NCBI RefSeq assembly: GCF_018771565.1
Contig: NZ_CP076326.1
Span: forward strand, 124,001 to 188,000
Length of the DNA: 64,000 bases
From: Thermoflexus hugenholtzii
GTDB taxonomy: Bacteria > Chloroflexota > Anaerolineae > Thermoflexales > Thermoflexaceae
Direction: 5' to 3'
The notes beneath the pieces were generated by a model that saw nothing but the letters and a program-made list of their open reading frames with translations, was not told where the DNA came from and did no database searches. This document shows positions 19,395 through 27,476 of this stretch, in pieces; position 1 is the first letter of the stretch; the number at the start of each line of letters is the position of its first letter. Both the position numbers and the translations under genes were made by a program.

Positions 19395-20570
19395 ATGCGC
19401 TGGACACAGGGAGTGGGGCTTCTCGCCCTGATGGCCGCAGCGGCCTGCGCCCCGCTGGGGAGGCCGTCCCGTCTGCTCGTCCTCTGGCACGCCCTGGATC
19501 CCGAACGGGGGGCTGCCCTGGCTCGGCTGACCGAGGCCTTTATGGCCCGGCATCCGGACGTGGCGATTTACATCGAAACCTTCCCCGGCTCCTCCGAGCT
19601 GCTCCGTCGTCTCCATCAGCCCTCGGAGCGCGGGCCTGATCTCGTGCTGATCCCCTCCGAGGCGGTCCCCGCCCTCGTGCAGGCCGGCCGGCTGACCCCC
19701 TTGAGGCCCTGGATGGAGGATCCGGTCCGCGGCCTTTCTGCGGCGGAGCGCCAGGATCTGTTGCCCCCCACGACGGCGGGCTCCCTCCCTTTCCTTCGGG
19801 AAGGGCTGGTGCTCTACGCGGACATCGATCGCTTGCTGGAGTCCGGCCTGGAGCAACCCCCGGGGGACTGGGAGGCGATCCGCCAGGTCTGCCTGCGGGG
19901 CGCGCTGGATCTGAACGGCGATGGGATCCCGGACACCGCGGGCTGGATGGCGCCACGGGCAGCCTGGACGCTTCAGGGGTGGCTGGCCGGGCGCTCCGAG
20001 GCCGAGGCCCAGGCGCTGCTGGAGGCGGTGCAGGGGATGCTCCGGGTGGGCTGCGCCCGCCTGGCGGATCCCCCGCAGGCGCTGCGGGCCTTCCTGGAGG
20101 GCGAAACGGTCCTCCTCTTCGGCTCCAGCCGCTGGCTCTTCACGCTGGAACGGGAAAGCGAGGCCGGGCGCCTGCGCTTCCGCCCGGCCCTCGCCCCGCT
20201 GCCGGATCCCGGGATGCGCGGCCGTCCGATCCTGCCGGGATGGGGCTGGGATCTGGCGATCGCCGCGACGGATCCAGGCCAGCAGGCCGCCGCGTGGTCC
20301 TTCATCCGCTGGACCCTGGATCCGGAGGTGCAGGTCCGCTGGGCGCAGGAGGCGCAGGCCCTTCCGGTTCGCCGGACGGCGGCCGTTCGCCTCCAGCAGC
20401 TCGCCGGCCCGGACAGCCTCGTGGGTCAGCTGATGAAATGGGTGCTGGAAGGTTACCAGGAGGAGCCCGCGGATCAGCGTCCTGCGGCCCCTCGTCTGGA
20501 GGAAGCGCTCCGCCTTCTCGAGAGCGGGACGGCCGTTTCGATCCTCCTGGATCGATTGCGGAGCCCATAA
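19395..20570 (+). CDS. Extracellular solute-binding lipoprotein (ABC transporter type)
   Basis: A 391-residue secreted protein. It has a short signal peptide ending in a lipobox (LMAAAACAPL, Cys at about residue 19), so it is probably anchored to the outer face of the membrane. The mature part resembles family 1 extracellular binding proteins, usually sugar-binding: LLVLWHALDPERGAALARLTEAFMARHPDV, GPDLVLIPSEAVPALVQAG, and a tryptophan-rich C-terminal lobe. An EF-hand-like DLNGDGIPD lies in the middle. No permease or ATPase gene is adjacent, so the transporter partner must be elsewhere. Ligand unknown. Confidence 0.8.
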   Translation: MRWTQGVGLLALMAAAACAPLGRPSRLLVLWHALDPERGAALARLTEAFMARHPDVAIYIETFPGSSELLRRLHQPSERGPDLVLIPSEAVPALVQAGRLTPLRPWMEDPVRGLSAAERQDLLPPTTAGSLPFLREGLVLYADIDRLLESGLEQPPGDWEAIRQVCLRGALDLNGDGIPDTAGWMAPRAAWTLQGWLAGRSEAEAQALLEAVQGMLRVGCARLADPPQALRAFLEGETVLLFGSSRWLFTLERESEAGRLRFRPALAPLPDPGMRGRPILPGWGWDLAIAATDPGQQAAAWSFIRWTLDPEVQVRWAQEAQALPVRRTAAVRLQQLAGPDSLVGQLMKWVLEGYQEEPADQRPAAPRLEEALRLLESGTAVSILLDRLRSP

Positions 20571-20583
20571 GCGGGAGGAGACC

Positions 20584-21399
20584 ATGAGCCCATCGGGCGC
20601 CCATCTGGAGGTCTGGCTGCTGACGGCGATCGAGGCCGCCCTGGCAGGAGGTGCGGTCCTCCGCGCCCACTGGCCGATGCCGCGCCAGGTGCACGAGAAA
20701 GGGTTCCGGGATTGGGTGACCGCGGCGGACCTGGCCGCTCAGGAGGCCGTCGTGGCGGTGATCCGGCGCCACGATCCCGCCCATCGTGTGCTGGGGGAAG
20801 AGGGCACGTCCCAGGAGGAAGCGCGGGAGGCGATGGCCCAGGGCATCGTCTGGGTGGTGGATCCTCTGGATGGGACGACGAACTTCGCCCGGCGCCTGCC
20901 GTATTTCGCCGTCTCCGTCGGCCTGCTGGTGGAAGGGGAGCCGGTGGTCGGGGTGATCTACGCTCCCCTCCAGGATATGTTGTTCACAGCCGCCCGGGGC
21001 CGGGGCGCTTTCCTGAACGGCAGGCCCATCCGGGTCAGCGAGACGGAGCGCCTGGAGCAGGCGTTGATCGGGCTGGACTGGGGGCATCGCAACGAGACGC
21101 GGGAGCAGGTCCTGGCCTGGCTGAGCTACCTGGCGGTGCGTTGCCAGACCGTGCGGGCCATCGGATCCGCCGCCCTGGGGATGGCCTACGTGGCCGCGGG
21201 CTGGCTGGATCTGTATTTCCACCTGGCGCTGCAGCCATGGGACGTGGCCGCCGCCGCCGTGCTGGTCCGGGAGGCGGGGGGACAGATGAATCGCCCGGAT
21301 GGCTCTCCCTGGACGTTCCGGGATGCGGGGGCGGTGGTGAGCAACGGTCGGCTGGATCGAGCGGTGTGGGCCCTGCTCGGGGAATCCTCCGGCCGCTGA
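20584..21399 (+). CDS. Inositol monophosphatase family protein
   Basis: A 271-residue Mg2+-dependent phosphatase of the inositol monophosphatase superfamily. Metal ligands appear in GEEG (about residue 76), VVDPLDGTTNFARRLPYFAVSVGL (about 97-120) and WDVAAAAVLVREAGG (about 219). Such enzymes dephosphorylate inositol phosphate, fructose-1,6-bisphosphate, histidinol phosphate or PAP; the sequence alone does not settle which. It starts 13 bases after the lipoprotein gene and may share its transcript. Confidence 0.88.
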   Translation: MSPSGAHLEVWLLTAIEAALAGGAVLRAHWPMPRQVHEKGFRDWVTAADLAAQEAVVAVIRRHDPAHRVLGEEGTSQEEAREAMAQGIVWVVDPLDGTTNFARRLPYFAVSVGLLVEGEPVVGVIYAPLQDMLFTAARGRGAFLNGRPIRVSETERLEQALIGLDWGHRNETREQVLAWLSYLAVRCQTVRAIGSAALGMAYVAAGWLDLYFHLALQPWDVAAAAVLVREAGGQMNRPDGSPWTFRDAGAVVSNGRLDRAVWALLGESSGR

Positions 21400-21454
21400 G
21401 ATCGGTGCGCCGCGCTCGGGGCTCCGCATCCGCGATTTCCCGCTAAACCCGGAT

Positions 21455-21482
21455 TTGACAAGAGGGGGAAATCTGGTAGAAT
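21455..21482 (+). promoter_or_regulatory. Sigma-70-type promoter of the cold-shock gene leader
   Basis: TTGACA (21455-21460) and TAGAAT (21477-21482) are separated by 16 bases, with a TG one base before the -10 box (TGGTAGAAT). The expected start of transcription is near 21489, about 185 bases before the cold-shock gene. Confidence 0.8.
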
Positions 21483-21526
21483 GAGGGTGCGTGAGGAGCA
21501 CACGCGGAAGGGAAGTCGAAGGCCAG

Positions 21527-21561
21527 ACCGCCGGGTCGCCCGAGACGCCCGGCGGTTTTTT
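21527..21561 (+). terminator. Intrinsic terminator in the cold-shock gene leader
   Basis: ACCGCCGGG (21527-21535) pairs with its complement at 21548-21556 around a 12-base loop, and is followed by six T residues. It lies only about 40 bases after the predicted transcription start and about 110 bases before the cold-shock gene, so it would end most transcripts early unless it is opened. Either an attenuator or the end of a short RNA. Confidence 0.8.
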
Positions 21562-21673
21562 GTTGACCCGGAGATCGGCCCCTGGCCATCCCCCGGTCCG
21601 TCCTCGAGCCCTTCCAGAACAACGGAAGCCTGGGCTCCGGCTTCGTCCTAACTTTACGTAAGGAGTTCTTCCG

Positions 21674-21895
21674 ATGTCTGAAGCACGCATGAAGGGAACC
21701 GTCCGCTGGTTCAACCGGATCAAGGGGTATGGCTTCATCCGCCCCGATCAGGGAGAGAAGGACATCTTCGTCCACTACTCCGGGATCGCCGGGGATGGCT
21801 TCCGGAACCTCGAGGAGGGGGACCGGGTGGAGTTCAGCGTCCGGCAGACCGCCAAGGGCCCCCAGGCCTACGACGTGACCCGCCTCTCCGCCTGA
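21674..21895 (+). CDS. Cold-shock protein, CspA family
   Basis: A 73-residue single cold-shock domain. RNP1 is seen in KGYGFIRPD and RNP2 in DIFVHYSGI; GTVRWFNRIKGYGF is the classic opening. Such proteins bind single-stranded RNA and DNA and act as RNA chaperones. Strong AAGGAGTTCTTCCG ribosome-binding site. The long leader with promoter and terminator suggests control at the level of RNA structure. A terminator follows 24 bases after the stop. Confidence 0.96.
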   Translation: MSEARMKGTVRWFNRIKGYGFIRPDQGEKDIFVHYSGIAGDGFRNLEEGDRVEFSVRQTAKGPQAYDVTRLSA

Positions 21896-21919
21896 TCTCC
21901 TGAACCGGGCATCCGGTCG

Positions 21920-21956
21920 CGACGGCCCTGCCGAAAGGTGGGGCCGTCGTTTTTTT
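21920..21956 (+). terminator. Intrinsic terminator after the cold-shock gene
   Basis: CGACGGCCC (21920-21928) pairs perfectly with 21941-21949 around a 12-base loop, followed directly by seven T residues. Confidence 0.9.
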
Positions 21957-22042
21957 AGAACGAACGCCGCGCCACGCGGCCCCTCGCGAATCCAGAGGGC
22001 GCACAGGGGGAAGAGCCCGGCCTCTGAGCCGTCAGCTTGCAA

Positions 22043-22060
22043 ATCGAAATTCATTTCGAT
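22043..22060. repeat. 18-base CGAAAT-NN-ATTTCG palindrome
   Basis: Perfect palindrome ATCGAAAT-TC-ATTTCGAT. The same core with other outer bases occurs at 1305-1322, 24364-24381 and 39836-39853. It lies between the cold-shock terminator and the MoeA promoter region. Confidence 0.7.
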
Positions 22061-22134
22061 CGCTATCCCGGCCGGTGCGGAGAACCCCCGTCTGTCCGCA
22101 GGCGTCTTTTAAAGTCCATCAAGGGAAGGAAACC

Positions 22135-22143
22135 TGTTAGAAT
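22135..22143 (+). promoter_or_regulatory. Extended -10 promoter element of the MoeA fusion gene
   Basis: TGTTAGAAT, an extended -10 box of the TGNTAGAAT form also seen before the cold-shock gene and lon. No clear -35 box at the right distance. It lies 79 bases before the chosen start codon. Confidence 0.5.
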
Positions 22144-22221
22144 GACACAGGGTGATCAGGGATGGGATCGGAAGGCTGGTGGAAGCGAGGCCTTCGGATC
22201 TGCCACCTGGGAGTTTCACCG

Positions 22222-24204
22222 ATGGGACGCCGGATCTATCTGGAAGATGTGCCCCTGGAGGAAGCGTGGACCCGTTTCACGCGGGCCCTCACGGAAGCGG
22301 GCCTCGACGCTCCCTTTCCCGGAGAGTGGGTGCCGCTGGAGCAGGCCCTGGGCCGGGTGACCGCGGAGCCCATCTGGGCGCGCCTCTCCGTCCCGCCCTA
22401 TGCGGCGGCGGCGATGGACGGCTTCGCCGTGCGGGCTCAGGATACCGTGGGGGCCACCGAGACCCAGCCCCGCGTGCTTCCCGTCCCGCCCGGTCCGGAC
22501 GGCATCGGCGCCTGCTATGTGGACACCGGCGATCCCCTCCCCCCATGGGCGGACGCGGTGGTCCCGGTGGAGCAGGTGCAGTTCGATGGGGAAGCCCCGG
22601 AGCGGGCCACCCGGATCACTCTCTATCAGCCGGTCCCCCCCTGGGCCAACGTCCGCCCGGTGGCGGAGGACATCGCGGCGGCCGAGCTGGTGTTGCCGGC
22701 CAATCACCGCCTGCGGCCGGTGGACCTGGGGGTGATCGCGGCGTGCGGATATGCGACCGTGCCGGTGCGCCGGTTGCCGCGGGTGGCCATCCTCCCGACC
22801 GGAACGGAGCTCATCCCTCCGGAGGAAGCGGCGGCCCGCGGGGTGCGCCCCGGGGAGCTCATCGAGTTCAACTCGCTGGTGCTGGCGGCCCAGGTCCGGG
22901 AGTGGGGCGGGCTCCCCACGCGTTTCCCCATCGTTCCCGACGATTTCGAGCGCCTGCTGGAGGCCACACGGGAGGCCGCGCGGACCCACGACCTGGTTCT
23001 CATCAACGCCGGCTCCTCGGCGGGCAGCGAGGATTTCACCGCGCGGGTGGTCTCCACCCTCGGGACGCTGCTGGTCCATGGGGTGGCGGTGCGCCCCGGC
23101 CATCCCGTGATCTTGGGGATCCTCCGGGTGGATGGGCGTTCGGTCCCGGTCATCGGCGTCCCCGGCTTCCCGGTCTCCGCGGCCCTCACCGGGGAGATCT
23201 TCGTGGAACCGTTGCTGGCGCGCTGGCTGGGCCTTCCGCCGCGCCGGCGGCCGCGCCTGGACGCTGTGCTCACCCGCAAGCTCCTTTCCCCGCTCGGCGA
23301 TGAGGAGTGGGTGCGGGTGACGGTGGGGCGGGTCGGGGGACGCTATGTGGCCGCCCCGCTTTCCCGAGGGGCGGGGGTGCTCTCCTCCCTGGTGCGGGCG
23401 GATGGGATCCTGCGGATCCCCCGCTTCGTGGAGGGCTATGACCAGGGGGAGACGGTGGCGGTGGAGCTGTATACGGATCCGGAGGCGATCGAGGGGACGA
23501 TTTTGGCCATCGGCAGCCATGACATGGCGCTGGATCTGATGGCTCAGTTCCTGGCGGAGCGCTGGCCGGGACGGCGGCTGCGGAGCGCGAACGCCGGCAG
23601 CCTGGGCGGGCTGATCGCCCTGCGGCGGGGGGAGTGTCATCTCGCGGGCACCCATCTCCTGGATCCCGAGAGCGGCGAATACAACCTCCCTTATGTTCGC
23701 CGCTACCTGGCCGGCGTGCCCGTGGTGGTGGTCACCCTGGCCCACCGCGAGCAGGGCCTGATGGTGGCCCCAGGGAACCCGAAGGGGATCCGGGATCTCC
23801 GGGATCTGGCGCGGCCGGACGTGCGGTTCGTTAACCGCCAGCGGGGCGCCGGGACGCGGGTGCTGCTGGATTACTATCTGCAGCGCCTGGGGATCGATCC
23901 GGCCTCCATCTCGGGTTACGATCGGGAGGAGCTGACGCATCTGGCGGTGGCGGCAGCGGTGGCCAGCGGCCGGGCTGACGTCGGGCTTGGGATTCGAGCG
24001 GCGGCGGCGGCGATGGGGCTGGATTTCCTCCCCCTGGCTCTGGAGCGCTATGATCTGGTGATCCCCCAGGATCTGTATGAGGACCCCTGGTTCCGCCCGC
24101 TCCGGGAGCTCCTGCATGACTCCCGGTTCCGGGCCGCGGTGGCGGCATTGCCGGGTTACGATGTCCGGGCGATGGGGGTTGAAGTGGCCCGCCTCGGTCC
24201 GTGA
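22222..24204 (+). CDS. moeA: Molybdopterin molybdenumtransferase MoeA fused to a periplasmic-binding-type domain
   Basis: A 660-residue fusion. Residues 1 to about 410 are MoeA, which inserts molybdenum into molybdopterin: PYAAAAMDGFAV, DTGDPLPPWADAVVPVEQV, VAILPTGTEL, the INAGSSAGSEDFT loop, HGVAVRPGHPVILG and GVPGFPVSAALT are all typical. From about residue 430 a second domain begins (ILAIGSHDMALDLMAQFL) with NAGSLGGLIALRRGECHLAGTHLLD and VNRQRGAGTRVLLD, the pattern of the LysR/ModE-associated substrate-binding domain (PBP-like) seen fused to MoeA or HTH domains in other prokaryotes. It may sense molybdate or the cofactor. Upstream in-frame ATG 60 bases earlier is less likely than the one preceded by GGAGTTTCACCG. 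Confidence 0.9.
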   Translation: MGRRIYLEDVPLEEAWTRFTRALTEAGLDAPFPGEWVPLEQALGRVTAEPIWARLSVPPYAAAAMDGFAVRAQDTVGATETQPRVLPVPPGPDGIGACYVDTGDPLPPWADAVVPVEQVQFDGEAPERATRITLYQPVPPWANVRPVAEDIAAAELVLPANHRLRPVDLGVIAACGYATVPVRRLPRVAILPTGTELIPPEEAAARGVRPGELIEFNSLVLAAQVREWGGLPTRFPIVPDDFERLLEATREAARTHDLVLINAGSSAGSEDFTARVVSTLGTLLVHGVAVRPGHPVILGILRVDGRSVPVIGVPGFPVSAALTGEIFVEPLLARWLGLPPRRRPRLDAVLTRKLLSPLGDEEWVRVTVGRVGGRYVAAPLSRGAGVLSSLVRADGILRIPRFVEGYDQGETVAVELYTDPEAIEGTILAIGSHDMALDLMAQFLAERWPGRRLRSANAGSLGGLIALRRGECHLAGTHLLDPESGEYNLPYVRRYLAGVPVVVVTLAHREQGLMVAPGNPKGIRDLRDLARPDVRFVNRQRGAGTRVLLDYYLQRLGIDPASISGYDREELTHLAVAAAVASGRADVGLGIRAAAAAMGLDFLPLALERYDLVIPQDLYEDPWFRPLRELLHDSRFRAAVAALPGYDVRAMGVEVARLGP

Positions 24205-24224
24205 ACGGGTGGGACCGCCAGGTG

Positions 24225-24264
24225 CCATCGGCCGGAATGGGCCTCCGGCCGATGGTGGGTTTTT
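24225..24264 (+). terminator. Intrinsic terminator after the MoeA fusion gene
   Basis: A perfect 12-base-pair stem (CCATCGGCCGGA at 24225-24236 with 24244-24255) and a seven-base loop, followed by TGGG and five T residues. Confidence 0.85.
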
Positions 24265-24280
24265 GCCGGCCGCGTCATTT

Positions 24281-24470
24281 GTAGGTGTAGGAGGGGCTTT
24301 AGCCCCGAATCTCTGTCTTCGAGGCAGCGAGGTCGCGGCTGAAGCCGCTCCTACAATACGGATGCCGAAATGAATTTCGGCTTACGTGCCGAACCTCCGT
24401 CTTCGATGGCGTGATGGGGCGCGGCGAAAGCCGCGCCTACTATGTGGATGGCGAAACGAATTTGGGCCTG
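24281..24470 (+). repeat. Composite palindromic repeat, copy A
   Basis: A string of hairpins: GTAGGAGGGGCTTTAGCCCC, GTCGCGGCTGAAGCCGCTCCTAC, GCCGAAATGAATTTCGGC (24364-24381) and GCGCGGCGAAAGCCGCGCC. The same succession in reverse orientation, with matching linkers such as CTCCGTCTTCGAT and ACGGATGCC, is found at about 39757-39935. No coding potential. The rest of the 550-base gap before the regulator gene holds a different palindromic repeat. Confidence 0.75.
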
Positions 24471-24610
24471 CAGAAGCAATGGGTCGCGGCGGAAGCTGTT
24501 CCTGCCGGCAGGAGGGCTTTCGCCTCGATGCCCGGTTTTCTCCTGAGGAAGCGGGTGCGGAGCGCCCCGGAGGTCGAACCCGCCCTCGGCCTTGGGGCGC
24601 ATCCTGCGGC

Positions 24611-24690
24611 GGGTGTGTCCCAATTTTGTCGGGCCTCGCCGCGTTATAGGACAACTGCTCGCAGTTGTCCTACGGTTTTGGGGCACACCC
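24611..24690 (+). repeat. MITE-like palindromic element, copy 1
   Basis: About 80 bases bounded by imperfect inverted ends (GGGTGTGTCCCAA and TTGGGGCACACCC) with a central perfect palindrome of 12-base arms (TAGGACAACTGC, TC, GCAGTTGTCCTA; 24647-24672). A second copy, reversed and lacking one end, is at 42527-42591. It sits directly upstream of the TetR promoter. Too short to encode anything. Confidence 0.7.
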
Positions 24691-24706
24691 CCCTGCGGCG
24701 AGGGTC

Positions 24707-24755
24707 TTGACAGGATCCGTTCTCCCCCCTATAATTTAAGCAAACGTTCGTTAGC
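24707..24755 (+). promoter_or_regulatory. Consensus promoter with overlapping TetR-type operator
   Basis: TTGACA (24707-24712), 17-base spacer, TATAAT (24730-24735): a full consensus sigma-70 promoter. Directly downstream, over the expected start site, is the dyad GC-N-AACG-NN-CGTT-N-GC (24740-24755), which has the size and symmetry of a TetR-family operator. The start codon of the regulator follows five bases later, so the transcript would have a very short leader without an evident ribosome-binding site. Autorepression of the regulator and the paa genes is the natural reading. Confidence 0.8.
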
Positions 24756-24759
24756 AAAA

Positions 24760-25368
24760 ATGGCGCGAGGAAGCAGGAGCGATCGACGCAGGGCGATCTT
24801 GCGGGTGGCCGGGCGGCTCTTCAGCCAGCGCGGCTACTACGGGACGTCCATCCGGGACATCGCGGCGGCGATCCGCCTGCAGGGAGGGAGCCTCTATGCG
24901 CACATCGCCTCCAAGGAGGAGCTGCTCTGGGAGATCGTGGACGAGGCGGCGCAGGCCTTCCTCTCCAGCCTGGAGCCCATCGTCCGCTCGGAGCGGCCTC
25001 CTCTGGAGAAGCTGCGCATGGCGGTGGCCGCCCACATCCGGGTGGTGACGGAGCGTCAGGATGCGGCGGTGGTCTTCAACCACGAATGGCGGGCGCTGAG
25101 CCCGAAACGCCGGAGCGAGATCCTCGCCCGCCGGGACGCCTATGAGGCGCTCTTCCGGGAGATCCTGCGGGAGGGGATCGCGGCCGGTGTCTTCCGGGCA
25201 GACCTGGATGTCCCGCTGATCACCCGCTTCATCCTGACCGCCTTGAACGGGGTGGCCGTGTGGTATCAGCCGAAAGGCCCGCTCTCGCCGGATCAGATCG
25301 CGGAGGCCTTCAGCGACTGGGCGGTGCGAGGGCTGGTTCGCTCGGAATCCCCGTCTGCGGATCCGTGA
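24760..25368 (+). CDS. TetR/AcrR family transcriptional regulator, probable paa operon repressor
   Basis: A 202-residue one-component regulator. The N-terminal helix-turn-helix is RAILRVAGRLFSQRGYYGTSIRDIAAAI..QGGSLYAHIASKEELLWEIVDEA, classic TetR. The C-terminal part resembles the FadR/PaaR-like subgroup that senses acyl-CoA compounds. It lies 15 bases before paaA, and the shared promoter has a matching dyad, so it probably represses the operon until phenylacetyl-CoA or a related thioester binds. The ligand is inferred from context. A longer frame upstream crosses the promoter and is rejected. Confidence 0.88.
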   Translation: MARGSRSDRRRAILRVAGRLFSQRGYYGTSIRDIAAAIRLQGGSLYAHIASKEELLWEIVDEAAQAFLSSLEPIVRSERPPLEKLRMAVAAHIRVVTERQDAAVVFNHEWRALSPKRRSEILARRDAYEALFREILREGIAAGVFRADLDVPLITRFILTALNGVAVWYQPKGPLSPDQIAEAFSDWAVRGLVRSESPSADP

Positions 25369-25383
25369 AGGAAGGAGGGGCCC

Positions 25384-26415
25384 ATGATCACCTACCGCAT
25401 CCAGGGTCATCCGGTTCCGGTTCCGGAGCAGGCGCCGCCTCCCCAGGAGGGCCCGGAATACGAGGCCCGTCTGGCGGAGTTCGAGGCGCGCATCGCCCGG
25501 GGGGAGAAGATCGAACCCACCGACTGGATGCCGGAGGAATACCGGCGTCAGCTGATCCGGATGATCTCCCAGCACGCCCACAGCGAGATCGTGGGGATGC
25601 TCCCCGAAGGGAAGTGGATCCCGCACGCCCCCACCCTCCGGCGCAAGCTGATCCTCATCGCCAAGGTGCAGGACGAGGGGGGCCACGGCCAGCTGCTGTA
25701 TCGGGCGGCGGAGACCCTGGGGATCAGCCGGGAGGAGATGATCGAGGCTTTCCTGGCCGGGAAGGCCAAGTATTCGGTGGTGTTCAACTACCCCACGCCC
25801 ACCTGGGCCGATGTGGCGGCCATCGGGCTGCTGATCGACGGCGCGGCGGTGGTCAACCAGCTGATGCTGGCCCAGGGCTCCTACGGCCCCTACGCCCGGG
25901 CGATGAAGCGCATCTGCTATGAGGAATCCTTCCACATCAAGCAAGGCTACGACGCCTTCGTCGCCCTGGCCACCGGCACCCCCGCCCAGCGGCAGATGAT
26001 CCAGGAGGCGGTGAACCGCTGGTGGTATCCGGCGCTGATGCTCTTCGGCCCGCCGGACCGCGACTCGGTGCACACCCCGACGCTGCTGCGCTGGCGCATC
26101 AAGACGAAGACCAACGACCAGCTGCGGCAGGAGTTCGTGGATCAATACGCGCCGATGGTGCTGCGCCTGGGCCTCACCATCCCGGATCCGAACCTGCGCT
26201 ACGATCCCGAGACCGGGCACTGGCGCTTCAGCGAGCCGGACTGGGAGGAGTTCTGGCGGGTGATCAAGGGCGACGGCCCTTGCAACGCGGAGCGGATGGC
26301 GGTCCGGCGCCGGGCCCACGAGGAGGGGCGCTGGGTGCGGGAGGCTCTAACAGCGAAGGCGGCGCAGCGGACGAATGGAGGGGGCAATGGCCGATACGCA
26401 GTGGCCGGTCTATGA
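25384..26415 (+). CDS. paaA: 1,2-phenylacetyl-CoA epoxidase, catalytic subunit A
   Basis: PaaA (343 residues) is the di-iron catalytic subunit of the multicomponent epoxidase that converts phenylacetyl-CoA to the ring-1,2-epoxide, the first committed step of aerobic phenylacetate breakdown. Metal-site patterns are visible in [17 protein letters not shown] and [15 protein letters not shown] (both E-x2-H), with [13 protein letters not shown] and the [10 protein letters not shown] segment also conserved. The ATG follows GAAGGAGGGGCCC. The 3' end overlaps paaB by 29 bases. The last about 25 residues, in the overlap, are low-complexity and not conserved. Confidence 0.95.
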   Translation: MITYRIQGHPVPVPEQAPPPQEGPEYEARLAEFEARIARGEKIEPTDWMPEEYRRQLIRMISQHAHSEIVGMLPEGKWIPHAPTLRRKLILIAKVQDEGGHGQLLYRAAETLGISREEMIEAFLAGKAKYSVVFNYPTPTWADVAAIGLLIDGAAVVNQLMLAQGSYGPYARAMKRICYEESFHIKQGYDAFVALATGTPAQRQMIQEAVNRWWYPALMLFGPPDRDSVHTPTLLRWRIKTKTNDQLRQEFVDQYAPMVLRLGLTIPDPNLRYDPETGHWRFSEPDWEEFWRVIKGDGPCNAERMAVRRRAHEEGRWVREALTAKAAQRTNGGGNGRYAVAGL

Positions 26416-26710
26416 GGTCTTCCTCCAGGAGAAGCGGGGCGACCCCCACGTCCACGTGGGAGCGGTCCACGCCCCCGACCCGGAGATGGCCCTGATCCTG
26501 GCCAAAGAGCAGTTCGCCCGTCGGGGCCGTTGCGCCAGCCTGTGGGTGGTCCCCGCGGAAGCGATCTACGCTTCCCGGGCCGAGGAGGCGGAGGAGCTGT
26601 TCGCCTCCGCTCTGGAGAAAGAGTATCGGGAGCCCCGGGGCTTCCGGGTGACGGAGCGGGTGCGGAGGTGGATGGAGCGCCATGGCCAGTCCCTCCCTGA
26701 AGCCGAATGA
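26387..26710 (+). CDS. paaB: 1,2-phenylacetyl-CoA epoxidase, subunit B
   Basis: PaaB (107 residues) is a small structural subunit bridging the AC heterodimers of the epoxidase. [42 protein letters not shown] and SLWVVP are the family signature. The ATG with GGAGGGGGCA before it is preferred to one four codons earlier. Overlaps both paaA and paaC by 29 bases each. Confidence 0.94.
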   Translation: MADTQWPVYEVFLQEKRGDPHVHVGAVHAPDPEMALILAKEQFARRGRCASLWVVPAEAIYASRAEEAEELFASALEKEYREPRGFRVTERVRRWMERHGQSLPEAE

Positions 26711-27476
26711 AGCGGTTCCGCTCCCGGATCCCCTCCGGGAGGCGGTGGGGCATCTTCTTCTGGCGATGGCCGACGACGAGGTCCTGCTGGGCCATCGGGA
26801 CGCGGAGTGGGTGGGCCATGCCCCCATCCTGGAGGCGGACATCGCCATGGCCAGCATCGCCCAGGACGAGATCGGGCATGCGGTCCTCTGGTATTCGTTG
26901 CTGCAGGAGCTGGGGTGGCCCGACCCCGACCGCATGGCCTACTTCCGGGATCCCCCGGAGTTCCGCAACGCTACCCTGGTGGAGCTGCCCCGGGGGGATT
27001 GGGCCTTCACGGTGGTCCGCCAGTTCCTTTTCGATTACGCGGAGAAGGTCCGCCTGGAGGCCTTGATGAACAGCGCCTATCCGCCGCTGGCGGCGGCGGC
27101 GACGAAGGTCCGCCGGGAGGAGACCTATCATCTGATGCACAGCCGGGCCTGGGTGCTGCGGCTGGGGGATGCCACAGAGGAGAGCCACCGCCGGATGCAG
27201 GCGGCTCTGGAGCAGGCATGGCCGCACGCCCTGGGGCTGTTCGAGCCGGCGCCCGGAGAGGACCTGCGGGTGGCGGCGGGGATCCAGCCGCCGGAGGCCG
27301 AGCTGCGGGCCCGCTGGGAGGCGGAGGTGCGTCCCATCCTGGAGGCGGCCTCCCTGAAGATCCCGGAGGCGGAGCCCGTTTACGGCGGGCGGATCGGCCG
27401 GCACACGGAGCACCTGACTGCCCTGCTAACGGATTTCCAGATGGTCGCACGCTCCGGGATGGGGGAGACATGGTGA
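26682..27476 (+). CDS. paaC: 1,2-phenylacetyl-CoA epoxidase, subunit C
   Basis: PaaC (264 residues) is the non-catalytic ferritin-like partner that supports PaaA. Typical segments are MADDEVLLGHRDAEWVGHAPILEADIAMASIAQDEIGHA and FLFDYAEKVRLEALMNSAYPPLAAAATKVRREETYHLMH. Length matches the family. The gene overlaps paaB and paaD, so the subunits are probably translated in a coupled way. Confidence 0.94.
   Translation: MASPSLKPNEAVPLPDPLREAVGHLLLAMADDEVLLGHRDAEWVGHAPILEADIAMASIAQDEIGHAVLWYSLLQELGWPDPDRMAYFRDPPEFRNATLVELPRGDWAFTVVRQFLFDYAEKVRLEALMNSAYPPLAAAATKVRREETYHLMHSRAWVLRLGDATEESHRRMQAALEQAWPHALGLFEPAPGEDLRVAAGIQPPEAELRARWEAEVRPILEAASLKIPEAEPVYGGRIGRHTEHLTALLTDFQMVARSGMGETW

Noticed and set aside
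22216..24228. 670-codon minus-strand reading frame opposite the MoeA gene
   Set aside because: Rich in His, Pro, Arg and Gly, no recognisable domain. It is the antisense shadow of a high-GC gene. The same holds for 10220-12241, 39893-42064 and 46901-49126.
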